The notes under the pieces were generated by a model. The model was given only the letters and a program-made list of their open reading frames with translations. It had not been told where the DNA came from and searched no databases. Shown here piece by piece: positions 25,538-34,005 of a stretch of DNA of 64,000 nucleotides. The DNA lies in NCBI GenBank assembly GCA_029259745.1, contig JAJDEO010000024.1:1-64000 (forward strand), read 5' to 3'. Numbering within the stretch: position 1 is the first letter of the stretch; every line of letters begins with the position of its first letter. The DNA comes from Planctomycetota bacterium. GTDB taxonomy: Bacteria; Planctomycetota; B15-G4. The position numbers and the translations under genes were made by a program.

Positions 25538-27523
25538 ATGAGCATGTTGCGCCTCTCGATCGCGTTTGCTGCCTCCCTCGTCGCGACCGCTCTCGGTCAA
25601 GACATCCCGCTCGCGCCTCAGACGACACTCGAGGGCACGCTCGAGCGGGAGACGCCAGCGTCCTACGCGATCGAGGTCGACGTCGACACCTTCGTGCGCG
25701 GCTCGGTCGATCAGCGCTCCGTCGATGTCGTCGTACGCCTCATCGCCCCGTCGGGCGCGGCGCTGGCGACCATCGACGGCCCCGCTCGCGGCGCCGAGCA
25801 CTTCTCCTTCGAGTCCGACGACGCGGGTGTCTACCGCATCGAGGTCGCGCCGTTCGAAGAGGAAGCCGGCGACTACGCCATCCGACTCGACGTCGTCGAA
25901 CCCGTCGGCAGCGCGCCCGTCGATCGCGCGCGACAGCTTCTCTCGCTGTACGACCGCACGACGAGTCCGGGCGTCGTCGCCTCCGTCTGGCGCGACGGAG
26001 AAGTCCTCTTCGAGGAAGCCTACGGCATGGCCAACCTCACCTACGACGTCCCCTTCACCGTGGACACGCCGACGAACATCGGGTCGACCTCGAAGCAGTT
26101 CACGGCGTTCGCCGTCATGCTCCTCGAAAGCCGCGGCGCCCTCTCGCTCGACGACGACATCCGCACGCATATCTCCGAGCTTCCCGAGTTCGATGAAGTC
26201 GTCACGATCCGTCACCTCCTCACGCACACGAGTGGCTACCGCGAGTTCCTCAACCTGCTCAGCATGTCGGGTCGCCGCCTCGACCGCGGCGACTCCATCG
26301 ACCGCAGCGAGATCATCGCGATCGTCCAGGCCCAGCCCGCGTTGCAGAACTCACCGGGCGCCGAGTGGAACTACAACAACACGGCTTTCGCTCTCGCCGC
26401 GATGTTGGTGGAGCGAGTTTCTGGCGAGACCTTCCCCGACTTCATGGAGAAGGAGGTCTTTGCGCCGCTTGGGATGACCAGCTCCGTCGTGCGCGCCTCG
26501 CAGGACCAGATCGTGCCAGGGCGCGCTGCCGGATACGCCGGAAGTGCGGCCGGCTACAGGGAGGTCGAGGATCTCGGCGCGTCGATGGGAGCGGGCGGCA
26601 TCTACTCGACTGTGGGCGACTTGCGACGTTGGGTCGAGAACTTCGATCAGGCCAACGTCGGAACGTCCGAGATGTTCGCAACAATGATGACTCCGTACAC
26701 GCTCAGCGATGGCAAAGCGACGGGCTACGGCTTGGGGCTGTTCATCGACGAGCAGCGCGGCTTGAAGCGGATTCACCACGGCGGTGCCGACACGGCACAC
26801 CGCTCACAGCTCGTGTACTTCCCGACGATCCGCGCCGGAGTCACGGTGCAGAGCAACGACAGCTCCTTCAACTCGGGCATCGCGATGCGCCTCGCGTCGC
26901 TCTTCTTCGACGATGCAATGCCCGCCGACGATGACGAAGACACCAAGGTTGACGACGCGACAGCGTCCGACTTCGACCCGAGCAGCTTCGACCCGGCAGA
27001 CTTCGACGAGTTCGTTGGACGCTACTCGCTCGACGAAAGCCCGTCGTTCGTGCTTACCGTGACGCGCGACGGTTCGCGGTTCATCACGCAGGGCAGCGGG
27101 CAGCCGGAGATCGACGTCATCCCCACATCGCCGATGACGTTCAGCGTCGTCGGGGTGGATGCGGCGTTGACGTTCCCCCGCAACGACGACTCGAGAGTCG
27201 ACTCGCTGACGCTGCACCAGGGTGGTGACCACCGCGCGACACGTCTCATCGATGAAGACGAGAGTTCTCAGAACCTGTCCTTCTACGTCGGTCAGTACTT
27301 CAGCGACGAGCTCGGCGTCTTCGCGACGGTCGCGCTCGACGGCGATGCACTCGTCCTCCAGCGCCGTCGCGCCGACGACACGCCGCTCAGCCATACGTCT
27401 GGCGACGCCTTCTCCGGCGGCGACATGCAGATCGACTTCGAGCGTTCGCGAACCGACAAGGTGATCGGCATGTACCTGTCCAACGGACGCACGCGCGACG
27501 TTCGCTTCGCGCGCATGCGCTGA
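25538..27523 (+). CDS. Secreted beta-lactamase-like serine hydrolase (class C/S12 type)
   Basis: 661 residues from ATG 25538 (GGAG 4 nt upstream; a second ATG at 25544 is also possible). The signal peptide SMLRLSIAFAASLVATALG is followed by a pre-peptidase C-terminal-like beta-sandwich (about 25-125). The hydrolase domain carries the penicillin-recognising triad: S183-T-S-K186, Y279-N-N281 and H414-G-G. The C-terminal 170 residues form beta-rich repeats (DEFVGRYSLDESPSFVLTV, YVGQYFSDELGVFATVAL) like the lipocalin-type tails of such hydrolases. Likely activity is a serine esterase, peptidase or D-aminopeptidase outside the cytoplasm. Antibiotic hydrolysis cannot be assumed. Confidence 0.92.
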   Translation: MSMLRLSIAFAASLVATALGQDIPLAPQTTLEGTLERETPASYAIEVDVDTFVRGSVDQRSVDVVVRLIAPSGAALATIDGPARGAEHFSFESDDAGVYRIEVAPFEEEAGDYAIRLDVVEPVGSAPVDRARQLLSLYDRTTSPGVVASVWRDGEVLFEEAYGMANLTYDVPFTVDTPTNIGSTSKQFTAFAVMLLESRGALSLDDDIRTHISELPEFDEVVTIRHLLTHTSGYREFLNLLSMSGRRLDRGDSIDRSEIIAIVQAQPALQNSPGAEWNYNNTAFALAAMLVERVSGETFPDFMEKEVFAPLGMTSSVVRASQDQIVPGRAAGYAGSAAGYREVEDLGASMGAGGIYSTVGDLRRWVENFDQANVGTSEMFATMMTPYTLSDGKATGYGLGLFIDEQRGLKRIHHGGADTAHRSQLVYFPTIRAGVTVQSNDSSFNSGIAMRLASLFFDDAMPADDDEDTKVDDATASDFDPSSFDPADFDEFVGRYSLDESPSFVLTVTRDGSRFITQGSGQPEIDVIPTSPMTFSVVGVDAALTFPRNDDSRVDSLTLHQGGDHRATRLIDEDESSQNLSFYVGQYFSDELGVFATVALDGDALVLQRRRADDTPLSHTSGDAFSGGDMQIDFERSRTDKVIGMYLSNGRTRDVRFARMR

Positions 27524-27984
27524 GCGACCGAAGGCTTCGTCATCTTCACGGCTGCCAAGCACGACCCAGGCTGACGTGTTGGGCGGAAGACCATCGACGG
27601 TGGCACTCCTCCCTCACTACGACGCGGGCACACGAGCGCCAGGTGATCTGACAGCGCGTTGAAGAGCTCAGCCGGCGTGCTGCTCGCACCCCGTCGCGCT
27701 CATCGGGGAGTGGAAACGCGGGCGAATCAGTGGATCCGTCGAGGCTGCCACGCCCCGATGAGAGCAACTGGTCATGCGGTGCCCTTCCGAAGCAGTTCTT
27801 CAACACGCTGCTGAGGCGGGTAGGCGCTCGTCCCGTTCGGCCCTGCAGGTGTTCCCGTGAATCCTCTCCTTCAGCTACGGCGCAGCTGATCCCGATGTGT
27901 CTGTATCCGAGAAATGTGGCGGGTCCCGCGTCCGCATTGCGCTCACACTCACGCACGACTCCTTCTCCCCTTCCGACCCCGGCC
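27524..27984. other. 461-bp intergenic region carrying repeat D
   Basis: Between two plus-strand genes. The first 125 bp and the last 170 bp show nothing recognisable; the middle is the degenerate palindromic repeat listed separately. Confidence 0.4.
27650..27814 (+). repeat. Palindromic repeat family, copy D (diverged long form)
   Basis: About 165 bp. Ends ACAGCGCGTTGAAGAGCTC and GCAGTTCTTCAACACGCTG pair as inverted repeats. The core GTGGAAACGCGGGCGAATC, then TGGATCCGTCGAGGCTG, matches copies B, C and E. The arms between end and core are more diverged than in the other long copies (CGCTCATCGGGG pairs with CCCCGATGAG), with compensatory pairing retained. Confidence 0.75.
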
Positions 27985-29646
27985 ATGACCATCTCGCTGC
28001 GACTTCCCCACATCGCCCTCGTCCTCCTGGCCGCGCTCTTCATCGCGCGCCCCGCCGCGGCCGTCGACGTTGCCGCCGTGAACTCGCACCTCAAGCGCGC
28101 CGAGTCGAATCTCCAACTCGTCAACGGGAGCATCGGTCACCTGACGAGCCCGCCCAAGGGATCGGCGGCGAAGCTCTCGAAGATGCGGCTCGACCAGGCC
28201 TTCGGCGACATCGAGCCGGCCGGCACGATGCTGAAGACGCTCTCGGGTCCAGGCGTTGCCGAGGCGACGACGCGCTACAACGAGGCCGTCACGCTCTACA
28301 ACACACTCGCCGGCATCCTCAGCGGCAAGGCGGCGAGTCCCAAGCCGGAACCGAAGCCCGGCGACACGCCGTCGCCTGCACCGACGCCGGACACAACGCC
28401 CAAGACACCGGGCACCGTCAAGCTCGGCTACCCCCACGCGGACAACCTCAAGAACACCCTCTTCACGCTGCGCGAGGTCGAGGGATACGTCGCGTCACTG
28501 ATGACGTTGCTCGAGCAGGCGCGTCCTGTCGCGGATCAACTCACGATCAACCACCGCACCACCGGACAGGCGATGGCGACGATCGCCGAGGGGCGTCGCA
28601 AGGCCGGCTTCGTCGACGACGGACTCGCCAAGATTCCCGCCAACGGTGAAGGTGTCGCGGAAGCCAAGCAGCGACTCATCACCGCGCGCGCCAAGATCGA
28701 CACGGCCGACATGTACTTCAAGCCGCTACACGCCAAGCTCATGGCACTCGTCGATCCCGCGAACTACCCAGAGTTCGACACGGATGTGAAGCGCCTGCGC
28801 GAGCTCTCGCAGATGTACGGCTACACGGACAGCCACTCGAACGAGGGCCGCGCCGCGATGGCCGATGCCTTCACGCAGCAGGCCGCTGCGAAGGACGAGT
28901 GCATCCGCATCGCGCGCAAGTACGCACGTCTGATGGAGCAGAAGACGGACCAGGGCACGCACATCGAATCGACGGGAAATCACTTCCTCTCGACGCACGC
29001 GGAGTTCCTCGCCACGGCGGAAACGCAGAAGCAGACGCTCCCGACCGAGATCCGCGAACACCTCGCCGAAGCCGACCAGTACGCCGAGGAAGCCGTTGCC
29101 GAGCAGAAGCCGATGTGGTTCACGGGCGGCATCCCGCAGCGCATGGAATGGGCCACGGACAAGCTCGCTCTGTACGCGGTGCTCGATCCGCAGGGCGCGG
29201 CTGGCGTGAAGGCCGAGGTCGCCGCGCTGGAAGCGAGCCTCGCCAAGCGCGCCGACTCGCTGAAGGAACTCATCATCCGCGAGAACAAGCTTCCGAACGA
29301 CGCCTACGCCGGCGGCGACCGCGACATCGCGATCGCCGAAGCCGTCGCCGCGTGGAGAAAGGAGCAGCCGGGCATGGAGCTCCTGACGGTGCGCATTCCA
29401 TCCGACAGCTGGAAGCGCAGCGCGAAGTGGTCCTACAGCAACGGCACCTGGTACTTCAGCGATGTCTCGCGCCTGCAGGTCCGGCTCATCGTGGCCGACG
29501 AGGACAACGCCGAGCAGGTGGTCGACCGCCCCATCAACGTCTACCGCGACCACGAGTCGGGCGACTCCCTCTCGGCCTCCCCGCTGCATGGCTTCAGCGA
29601 GCCGCTTCAACCGAGTTCGTACCTGCTGCGCTCGCGCGTCAAGTAG
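27985..29646 (+). CDS. Secreted helical protein of unknown function
   Basis: 553 residues from the ATG at 27985, which begins a clear signal peptide (SLRLPHIALVLLAALFIARP, cleavage after AAA). Mature residues to about 100 are helical, then a Pro/Thr/Lys linker (about 115-145) leads to a long helical region with coiled-coil character (EGRAAMADAFTQQAAAKDEC; EAALEASL-like heptads) and a short beta-rich end (MELLTVRIPSDSWKRSAKWS, YSNGTWYFSDVSRLQVRL). No family is recognised. Periplasmic or surface location is expected. Confidence 0.7.
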   Translation: MTISLRLPHIALVLLAALFIARPAAAVDVAAVNSHLKRAESNLQLVNGSIGHLTSPPKGSAAKLSKMRLDQAFGDIEPAGTMLKTLSGPGVAEATTRYNEAVTLYNTLAGILSGKAASPKPEPKPGDTPSPAPTPDTTPKTPGTVKLGYPHADNLKNTLFTLREVEGYVASLMTLLEQARPVADQLTINHRTTGQAMATIAEGRRKAGFVDDGLAKIPANGEGVAEAKQRLITARAKIDTADMYFKPLHAKLMALVDPANYPEFDTDVKRLRELSQMYGYTDSHSNEGRAAMADAFTQQAAAKDECIRIARKYARLMEQKTDQGTHIESTGNHFLSTHAEFLATAETQKQTLPTEIREHLAEADQYAEEAVAEQKPMWFTGGIPQRMEWATDKLALYAVLDPQGAAGVKAEVAALEASLAKRADSLKELIIRENKLPNDAYAGGDRDIAIAEAVAAWRKEQPGMELLTVRIPSDSWKRSAKWSYSNGTWYFSDVSRLQVRLIVADEDNAEQVVDRPINVYRDHESGDSLSASPLHGFSEPLQPSSYLLRSRVK

Positions 29647-29730
29647 GGCGGGCGTCTTCGTTGCTGCTGCACCGGTAACCTCCCACCGTGAGTGTTTAAA
29701 CACCACCGCACGCGCGCTACCGTCGAGCAC

Positions 29731-30444
29731 ATGAGACCTCACCCACCTCTGAATGCTCTCTGCTCGTGCGTGCTTCTGCTCGCCCTCGTCTCCTGCCAGG
29801 GCGCCACGACCTGGGACGACTGGAACGGTCGTCGCGACGCCTATACGTCGATTCCAGCGGCGCACCGACTGGCGGCGCACGATGCCGTTCTCACTCAACT
29901 CCCCGCCGTTCCCGGAACGGCGGTGGGTGACGGCGCCGTCGTCGCCGAGCGCTTCGACCTCGAAATGCGTCATCCGGGTTTTCCGGAGACATACGTGAGC
30001 GACGTCTACGTCGATCTGACGTCGCCGCACCATCACGCGTGGGTCGAGTGGACCGGACCGGGCGCCGAGGCGGGGCCGCGCGGACCGTGGTCGTCGGTGT
30101 CCGGCACGGGACGCCCGGGCCTCGACTGCAACGACCCGGCCGTCAGCAACACGACGGACACCTACTGCACGCCGAAAGGTCACTTCGCCGTCGCCGGCTT
30201 CGCGGATCAGCTGCTCGGCACGCCGTCCTGCCACTACGTGACATGGGTGCACTTCCCGCGTGCGATCGCGCTCCACTCGCACTGGGAACTCCCCGACCAT
30301 CCGGCCTCACACGGCTGTGTTCGCCTCCCGCGCGAAGCCGCCAAGTTGATTCACAACAACAGTCGCGCGGGCCTGACGCACGTCCACATCGACGGCACAT
30401 GGACGGCGCCGACCGAACAGCTCGACGACTCGCTCGACGACTAA
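29731..30444 (+). CDS. L,D-transpeptidase (YkuD-type) lipoprotein
   Basis: 237 residues from ATG 29731; an earlier in-frame ATG at 29692 is less likely because MRPHPPLNALCSCVLLLALV and SCQG form a compact lipoprotein signal with lipobox LVSC. The catalytic motif is present as H194-G-C196-V-R in ASHGCVRLPREAAKLIH, preceded by a conserved His in IALHSHWELPDHPAS. YkuD enzymes form 3-3 cross-links in peptidoglycan or attach lipoproteins to it, in the periplasm. The N-terminal 100 residues are unusual and hold an HHHAW segment and two Cys. A close YkuD relative with another acyl-transfer role is possible. Confidence 0.85.
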   Translation: MRPHPPLNALCSCVLLLALVSCQGATTWDDWNGRRDAYTSIPAAHRLAAHDAVLTQLPAVPGTAVGDGAVVAERFDLEMRHPGFPETYVSDVYVDLTSPHHHAWVEWTGPGAEAGPRGPWSSVSGTGRPGLDCNDPAVSNTTDTYCTPKGHFAVAGFADQLLGTPSCHYVTWVHFPRAIALHSHWELPDHPASHGCVRLPREAAKLIHNNSRAGLTHVHIDGTWTAPTEQLDDSLDD

Positions 30445-30619
30445 AAGAGCGCTGCGAAGCTCGTGCCCCGTGTGGCGCGCACCCGTTCTCGTCACCGCGT
30501 GCAGCTCGATAACTCCACCGACTCGCCCGCGTCTTCGCGCACAGATGAGAACGACGAATCTCCTGCGCCCCAGCGCGGCCGTCTGGTCTCACCAAGCCCG
30601 TCTTCCCTCTATGCTTACC

Positions 30620-30663
30620 TCTGACATACGCTGGTGGCGTGAGCGCGGTGCTCACATGTCAGA
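30620..30663 (+). promoter_or_regulatory. Structured leader upstream of the DUF2167 gene
   Basis: Perfect 8-bp arms TCTGACAT and ATGTCAGA enclose a second hairpin GTGAGC-GCGGT-GCTCAC that stacks directly on the right arm. The structure ends 17 bp before the ATG at 30681 and just before the purine-rich AAGGGGAAG ribosome site. It could be a two-helix mRNA leader or an operator dyad. Confidence 0.4.
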
Positions 30664-30680
30664 CATTGAAGGGGAAGACC

Positions 30681-31523
30681 ATGTCATTGCGCTTCATCGC
30701 CGTACTCGTCTCGTTCACGCTCGGCCTCGCCGGAACCTCGACCGGCCAGGGCATGGACGAGACGCCATTCGACACCACCATCGGCCCTGCGACAGCGCCC
30801 ATAGGCGGGATGGCCGAGATCGACATCGGGGAGAATGTCGTTCACCTCGGGGCCGCCGACACCAAGCGCTTGCTCGTGAGCATGGACAACCTCACGAACG
30901 GACGAGAACTCGCAACCCTCATTCCGGATCACCGGGATTGGATGTTGTTCTTCGAGTTCGAAGACGTCGGCTACATCGAAGACGACGAGACACTCGACGC
31001 CGATGACCTGCTCGCATCGCTCCGTGACAACATGGATGCCGGCAACGAGGAGCGCCGTCGCCTTGACCTCGACGAGATGGAACTCGTCGGATGGGAGTCC
31101 GAGCCGGCCTACAACCCGACGACGAACAACCTCGAATGGGGACTGCGACTCGCGAGCCTCGGTAGCCCATTCATCAACCACGACATCCGCCTGCTCGGTC
31201 GTCGTGGTGTCATGAGCGTCACGCTGGCCTGCGATCCCGCCGTCTACGACGCCGCGGTCGCCGAAGTCCAACAGGTTCTCGAGGGCTTCCGCTTCACGGA
31301 CGGACACCGCTACAACCAGTACGTCAGCGGTGACAAGGTCGCCGAGTACGGCTTGGCCGCGCTCGTCACGGGCGGAGCGGCCGCGGCGGCCTTGAAGATG
31401 GGTTTCTTCAAGAAGTTCGGCAAACTCATCGCCGTCGCAGCGGTCGCGATCGCCGGCTTCTTCAAAACGATCTGGGGCAAGATCACGGGCCGCACCGACG
31501 ACACCGAACTCGCGAACGAGTAG
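30681..31523 (+). CDS. DUF2167 membrane protein
   Basis: 280 residues. The ATG at 30681 follows AAGGGGAAG and starts a signal peptide or helix (SLRFIAVLVSFTLGLAG). The body has the DUF2167 hallmarks: DWMLFFEFEDVGYIEDDE, a WESEPAYNPTTNNLEWGL region, INHDIRLLGRRGVMSVTL and FTDGHRYNQYVSGDKVAEYG, followed by LAALVTGGAAAAALKMGFF, FKKFGKLIAVAAVAIAGFF and a short polar tail, which place a membrane segment at the C-terminus. The function of DUF2167 is not established; the large N-terminal domain should be extracytoplasmic. Confidence 0.9.
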   Translation: MSLRFIAVLVSFTLGLAGTSTGQGMDETPFDTTIGPATAPIGGMAEIDIGENVVHLGAADTKRLLVSMDNLTNGRELATLIPDHRDWMLFFEFEDVGYIEDDETLDADDLLASLRDNMDAGNEERRRLDLDEMELVGWESEPAYNPTTNNLEWGLRLASLGSPFINHDIRLLGRRGVMSVTLACDPAVYDAAVAEVQQVLEGFRFTDGHRYNQYVSGDKVAEYGLAALVTGGAAAAALKMGFFKKFGKLIAVAAVAIAGFFKTIWGKITGRTDDTELANE

Positions 31524-31692
31524 GCGCGCGAGATCCTCGTCATGCAGCCCGATCATCACGAGGGAGGCGTCGACACCCCGTGCCATGGTTCGCGCGGGCG
31601 TCGACGCGCCCTCGCCCCTCGAACACGGCGAGTTCTACGGTGCGCGCGAAGAGAAGGAGGGTCACAGTGGCAAGCTCCATGACACTGGGCCG

Positions 31693-31727
31693 CTCGACGA
31701 GCCGAGCATCGCGCCCGGCTCGTCGAG
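31693..31727. terminator. Hairpin between convergent genes
   Basis: CTCGACGAGCCG and CGGCTCGTCGAG form a perfect 12-bp stem with an 11-nt loop. It lies 12 bp beyond the stop of the minus-strand gene 31739-32650 and downstream of the plus-strand DUF2167 gene, so it can serve both as terminator. No T-run is present. Confidence 0.7.
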
Positions 31728-31738
31728 CACCGGCGCCA

Positions 31739-32650
31739 TCAGAGCCCCGTGACTGACACGAGTTCGAGCGTCTCCGTCTCGCCGGGCTTCGTCTCGTAGA
31801 TGAAGCCGATGCCGGGCGCGAAGAACTTGTGCTCGAGCGCGTCGGGTTCGGGCGGAAGGAAGTCGGCCGTCTGGACGCAGCCGCCGTAGGTGCCGATGCC
31901 GATCGTCACGGATGCGTCGATGGAGAGCACGGTCGCGGCGTCTTCGGCGTCACCGAGCAACCACTCCTGGCGGTACGTCGTGCCGACAGTGGGTGCGCCG
32001 AGCATCACGATGCCGGGCTTGGCGCCGTCGAGCCCGGCGAGCCACGAGCCGTCGATGTTCTCGACGAAGCCGTCTTCGTAGTTGAAGGAGATCTCGCCGA
32101 AGTACCAGACGTTGCCGTCGTCGTCCTGCGCGTACCAGTCGATCGTATCTTCGACGAACTCACCTTCCAGCGTCACCGTGTCGCGCACCGACACGCACTC
32201 GACGCCGAGGATCTCGCGCGTCTCGGCGAGCACGGTCACCTCGATCACTTCGAGCCCTTCATCGGTATCCGACTCGTAGATCCACGTTGCGCCGACCTTC
32301 AAGGGAAAGAAGGGATTGTCGACCGTCGTGCTGAAATCGTCGGGCTCGATCTCCGGATCGTAGGCACCGCCGCCGAGCAGCTGACAGAGGTCGAGACGCG
32401 CCTCGAGCTGCTCCTGCGCGAGTTCCTTGTTTTCGACGAACTCGGCGCGCGCCTCGCGCATGCACTCGAGGCGCTCGGCCGGGTCGGTGAGATTCAGGCA
32501 CGTGGCGATCATCACGTTGAGTTCCTCACGAAGCTCGAACTTCGCCGCTTCGGCCTGGAGGTGTGCGGTCGTCTCACAGGTGTCCCCTGCAAATCCCGAA
32601 GCGGCGAGCAGGCTCATCGCGAGCGTTGTGGAAAGCGTCTTCATGGTCAT
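31739..32650 (-). CDS. Secreted protein of unknown function, Cys-rich N-terminus
   Basis: 303 residues with signal peptide MKTLSTTLAMSLLAASGFAG. A helical N-terminal region (about 22-95) carries paired cysteines (CETTAHLQAE, ATCLNLTDPAERLECMREAR, LDLCQLLGG). The beta-rich body starts EIEPDDFSTTVDNPFFPLKV and GATWIYESDTDEG, a pattern found in uncharacterised marine bacterial secreted proteins, and ends FFAPGIGFIYETKPGETETL. No enzyme motif is seen. Starts at 32650 and 32644 are both possible. It is followed by a terminator-like hairpin. Confidence 0.7.
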   Translation of the reverse strand: MTMKTLSTTLAMSLLAASGFAGDTCETTAHLQAEAAKFELREELNVMIATCLNLTDPAERLECMREARAEFVENKELAQEQLEARLDLCQLLGGGAYDPEIEPDDFSTTVDNPFFPLKVGATWIYESDTDEGLEVIEVTVLAETREILGVECVSVRDTVTLEGEFVEDTIDWYAQDDDGNVWYFGEISFNYEDGFVENIDGSWLAGLDGAKPGIVMLGAPTVGTTYRQEWLLGDAEDAATVLSIDASVTIGIGTYGGCVQTADFLPPEPDALEHKFFAPGIGFIYETKPGETETLELVSVTGL

Positions 32651-32874
32651 CTCGTTTCTTGGTCATAGACGAAGTGCGCGACGTCACGTTGAGCGCGGCG
32701 CACAGACGAAACCTATGGGCGATGGCGGCGAGGTGCATGACACCGACGTGATGGCGAGGTGATGTGGAGATGACGCGTCGCGAGGCGCACCTCATGTGGA
32801 CGCGTCTGCTGGCCATGCGTAGTGTGACGAGGCGAATCAACAAGCTGGAATGCAGAAGCGAGACTGGCGCCCGC

Positions 32875-34002
32875 GTGACCGATCAACTCGATCTCTTCGT
32901 CGTCCTCGTCGTGATCTATGCGACGGAGTGCGTGGCGTGGATGCGACGCTCTGGACTCGCGCTCGTGCGCGGCGCGCGACGTTGGCACGTGACGTCTCCG
33001 AATGCCGCGTTGGGTAACGGCGAGGCCGGGCTGGCCTTTGGTTCGCTCCTGCCGACGTCGACGCTGTTCGTCGTCCACCATCCCGACCTCGCCTGGTCGA
33101 TCGACGGCATCGTTGCGCACGACTCGCTGCCGCTCGACCCCGCACACCGCGCACCTCTCCCAGGCCCACGCGTTCCATACGCCGAAGCCGCCACAGCGCG
33201 CCTCGACGGCGCACGCCTCCAGCTCGGCAACCTCTGGATCGCCGGATCACCTGGCCTCGCGCGACGCATCAAACACGACCTCGACACCCTTGCCGCACTC
33301 GACGACAACGCGCGCGCCGCCGCGCTCGACGCGCGCATGGCCGCCGCCTTTGACACCGACGAGATCACGCGACGTCTCGAACGCTTCTACCGCGTCTCGG
33401 GTTGGCTCGACTACCTCACGACGGCACTCTTCGCACTCTCCTTCTTGGCGGCCCCGATCGCCGTCGTGCAGCGCGGACTCTCGGCAACCTGGCGCCCACT
33501 CTTCGCACTCTTCGTCGCACTCTGGCTCATCAACGTCATCGCCTTCTTCGTCGCGCACCGCCGTCTCTACCCCAAGGCTCCCGGTGACCGCTGGACGCGC
33601 ACGCTGTCGCTCACGTTCGTTCCACTCTCGGCGATGCGCTCCCGCGACCACCTCGCCCGCCCGTTGCTCGACGGCTGCGACCCGCTCGTCGCCGCCGTCG
33701 CCCTCGCGGGCACGTCCGCCCACCCGATCGCCCACCGCGTGCTGCGCGACCTCCACGCTCCCGTCATGGACGAAGCACCCGAGGTCGCAGCGACACGCCG
33801 CGAACATCGCGCGCGGCTGCTCGCACACCTCGAGCCGACACTCACACGCCTGGGTGTCGACTGCGCCGCAGCGCTGGCACCGCCCTCACGTGACACCGAT
33901 GCCGTCGGCTATTGCCCACGCTGCCAACAGCAATACCTCTCGCTCGACACGACGTGCGACGACTGTCGCGAAACGCCGCTCACCGCGTTCGACGTGGGTT
34001 GA
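32875..34002 (+). CDS. Membrane protein with C-terminal zinc ribbon
   Basis: 375 residues from a GTG at 32875, chosen because TDQLDLFVVLVVIYATECVA is a natural N-terminal membrane helix; the frame is open to 32764 but that extension is polar and unrelated. Two further membrane segments lie near YLTTALFALSFLAAPIAVV and LFALFVALWLINVIAFFVA (about 185-240). The C-terminus holds CPRCQQQYLSLDTTCDDC, a two-pair CxxC zinc ribbon. The middle domain (LAWSIDGIVAHDSLPLDPAH) is not recognised. It ends 3 bp before the convergent kinase stop. Function unknown. Confidence 0.7.
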   Translation: MTDQLDLFVVLVVIYATECVAWMRRSGLALVRGARRWHVTSPNAALGNGEAGLAFGSLLPTSTLFVVHHPDLAWSIDGIVAHDSLPLDPAHRAPLPGPRVPYAEAATARLDGARLQLGNLWIAGSPGLARRIKHDLDTLAALDDNARAAALDARMAAAFDTDEITRRLERFYRVSGWLDYLTTALFALSFLAAPIAVVQRGLSATWRPLFALFVALWLINVIAFFVAHRRLYPKAPGDRWTRTLSLTFVPLSAMRSRDHLARPLLDGCDPLVAAVALAGTSAHPIAHRVLRDLHAPVMDEAPEVAATRREHRARLLAHLEPTLTRLGVDCAAALAPPSRDTDAVGYCPRCQQQYLSLDTTCDDCRETPLTAFDVG

Positions 34003-34005
34003 CAC

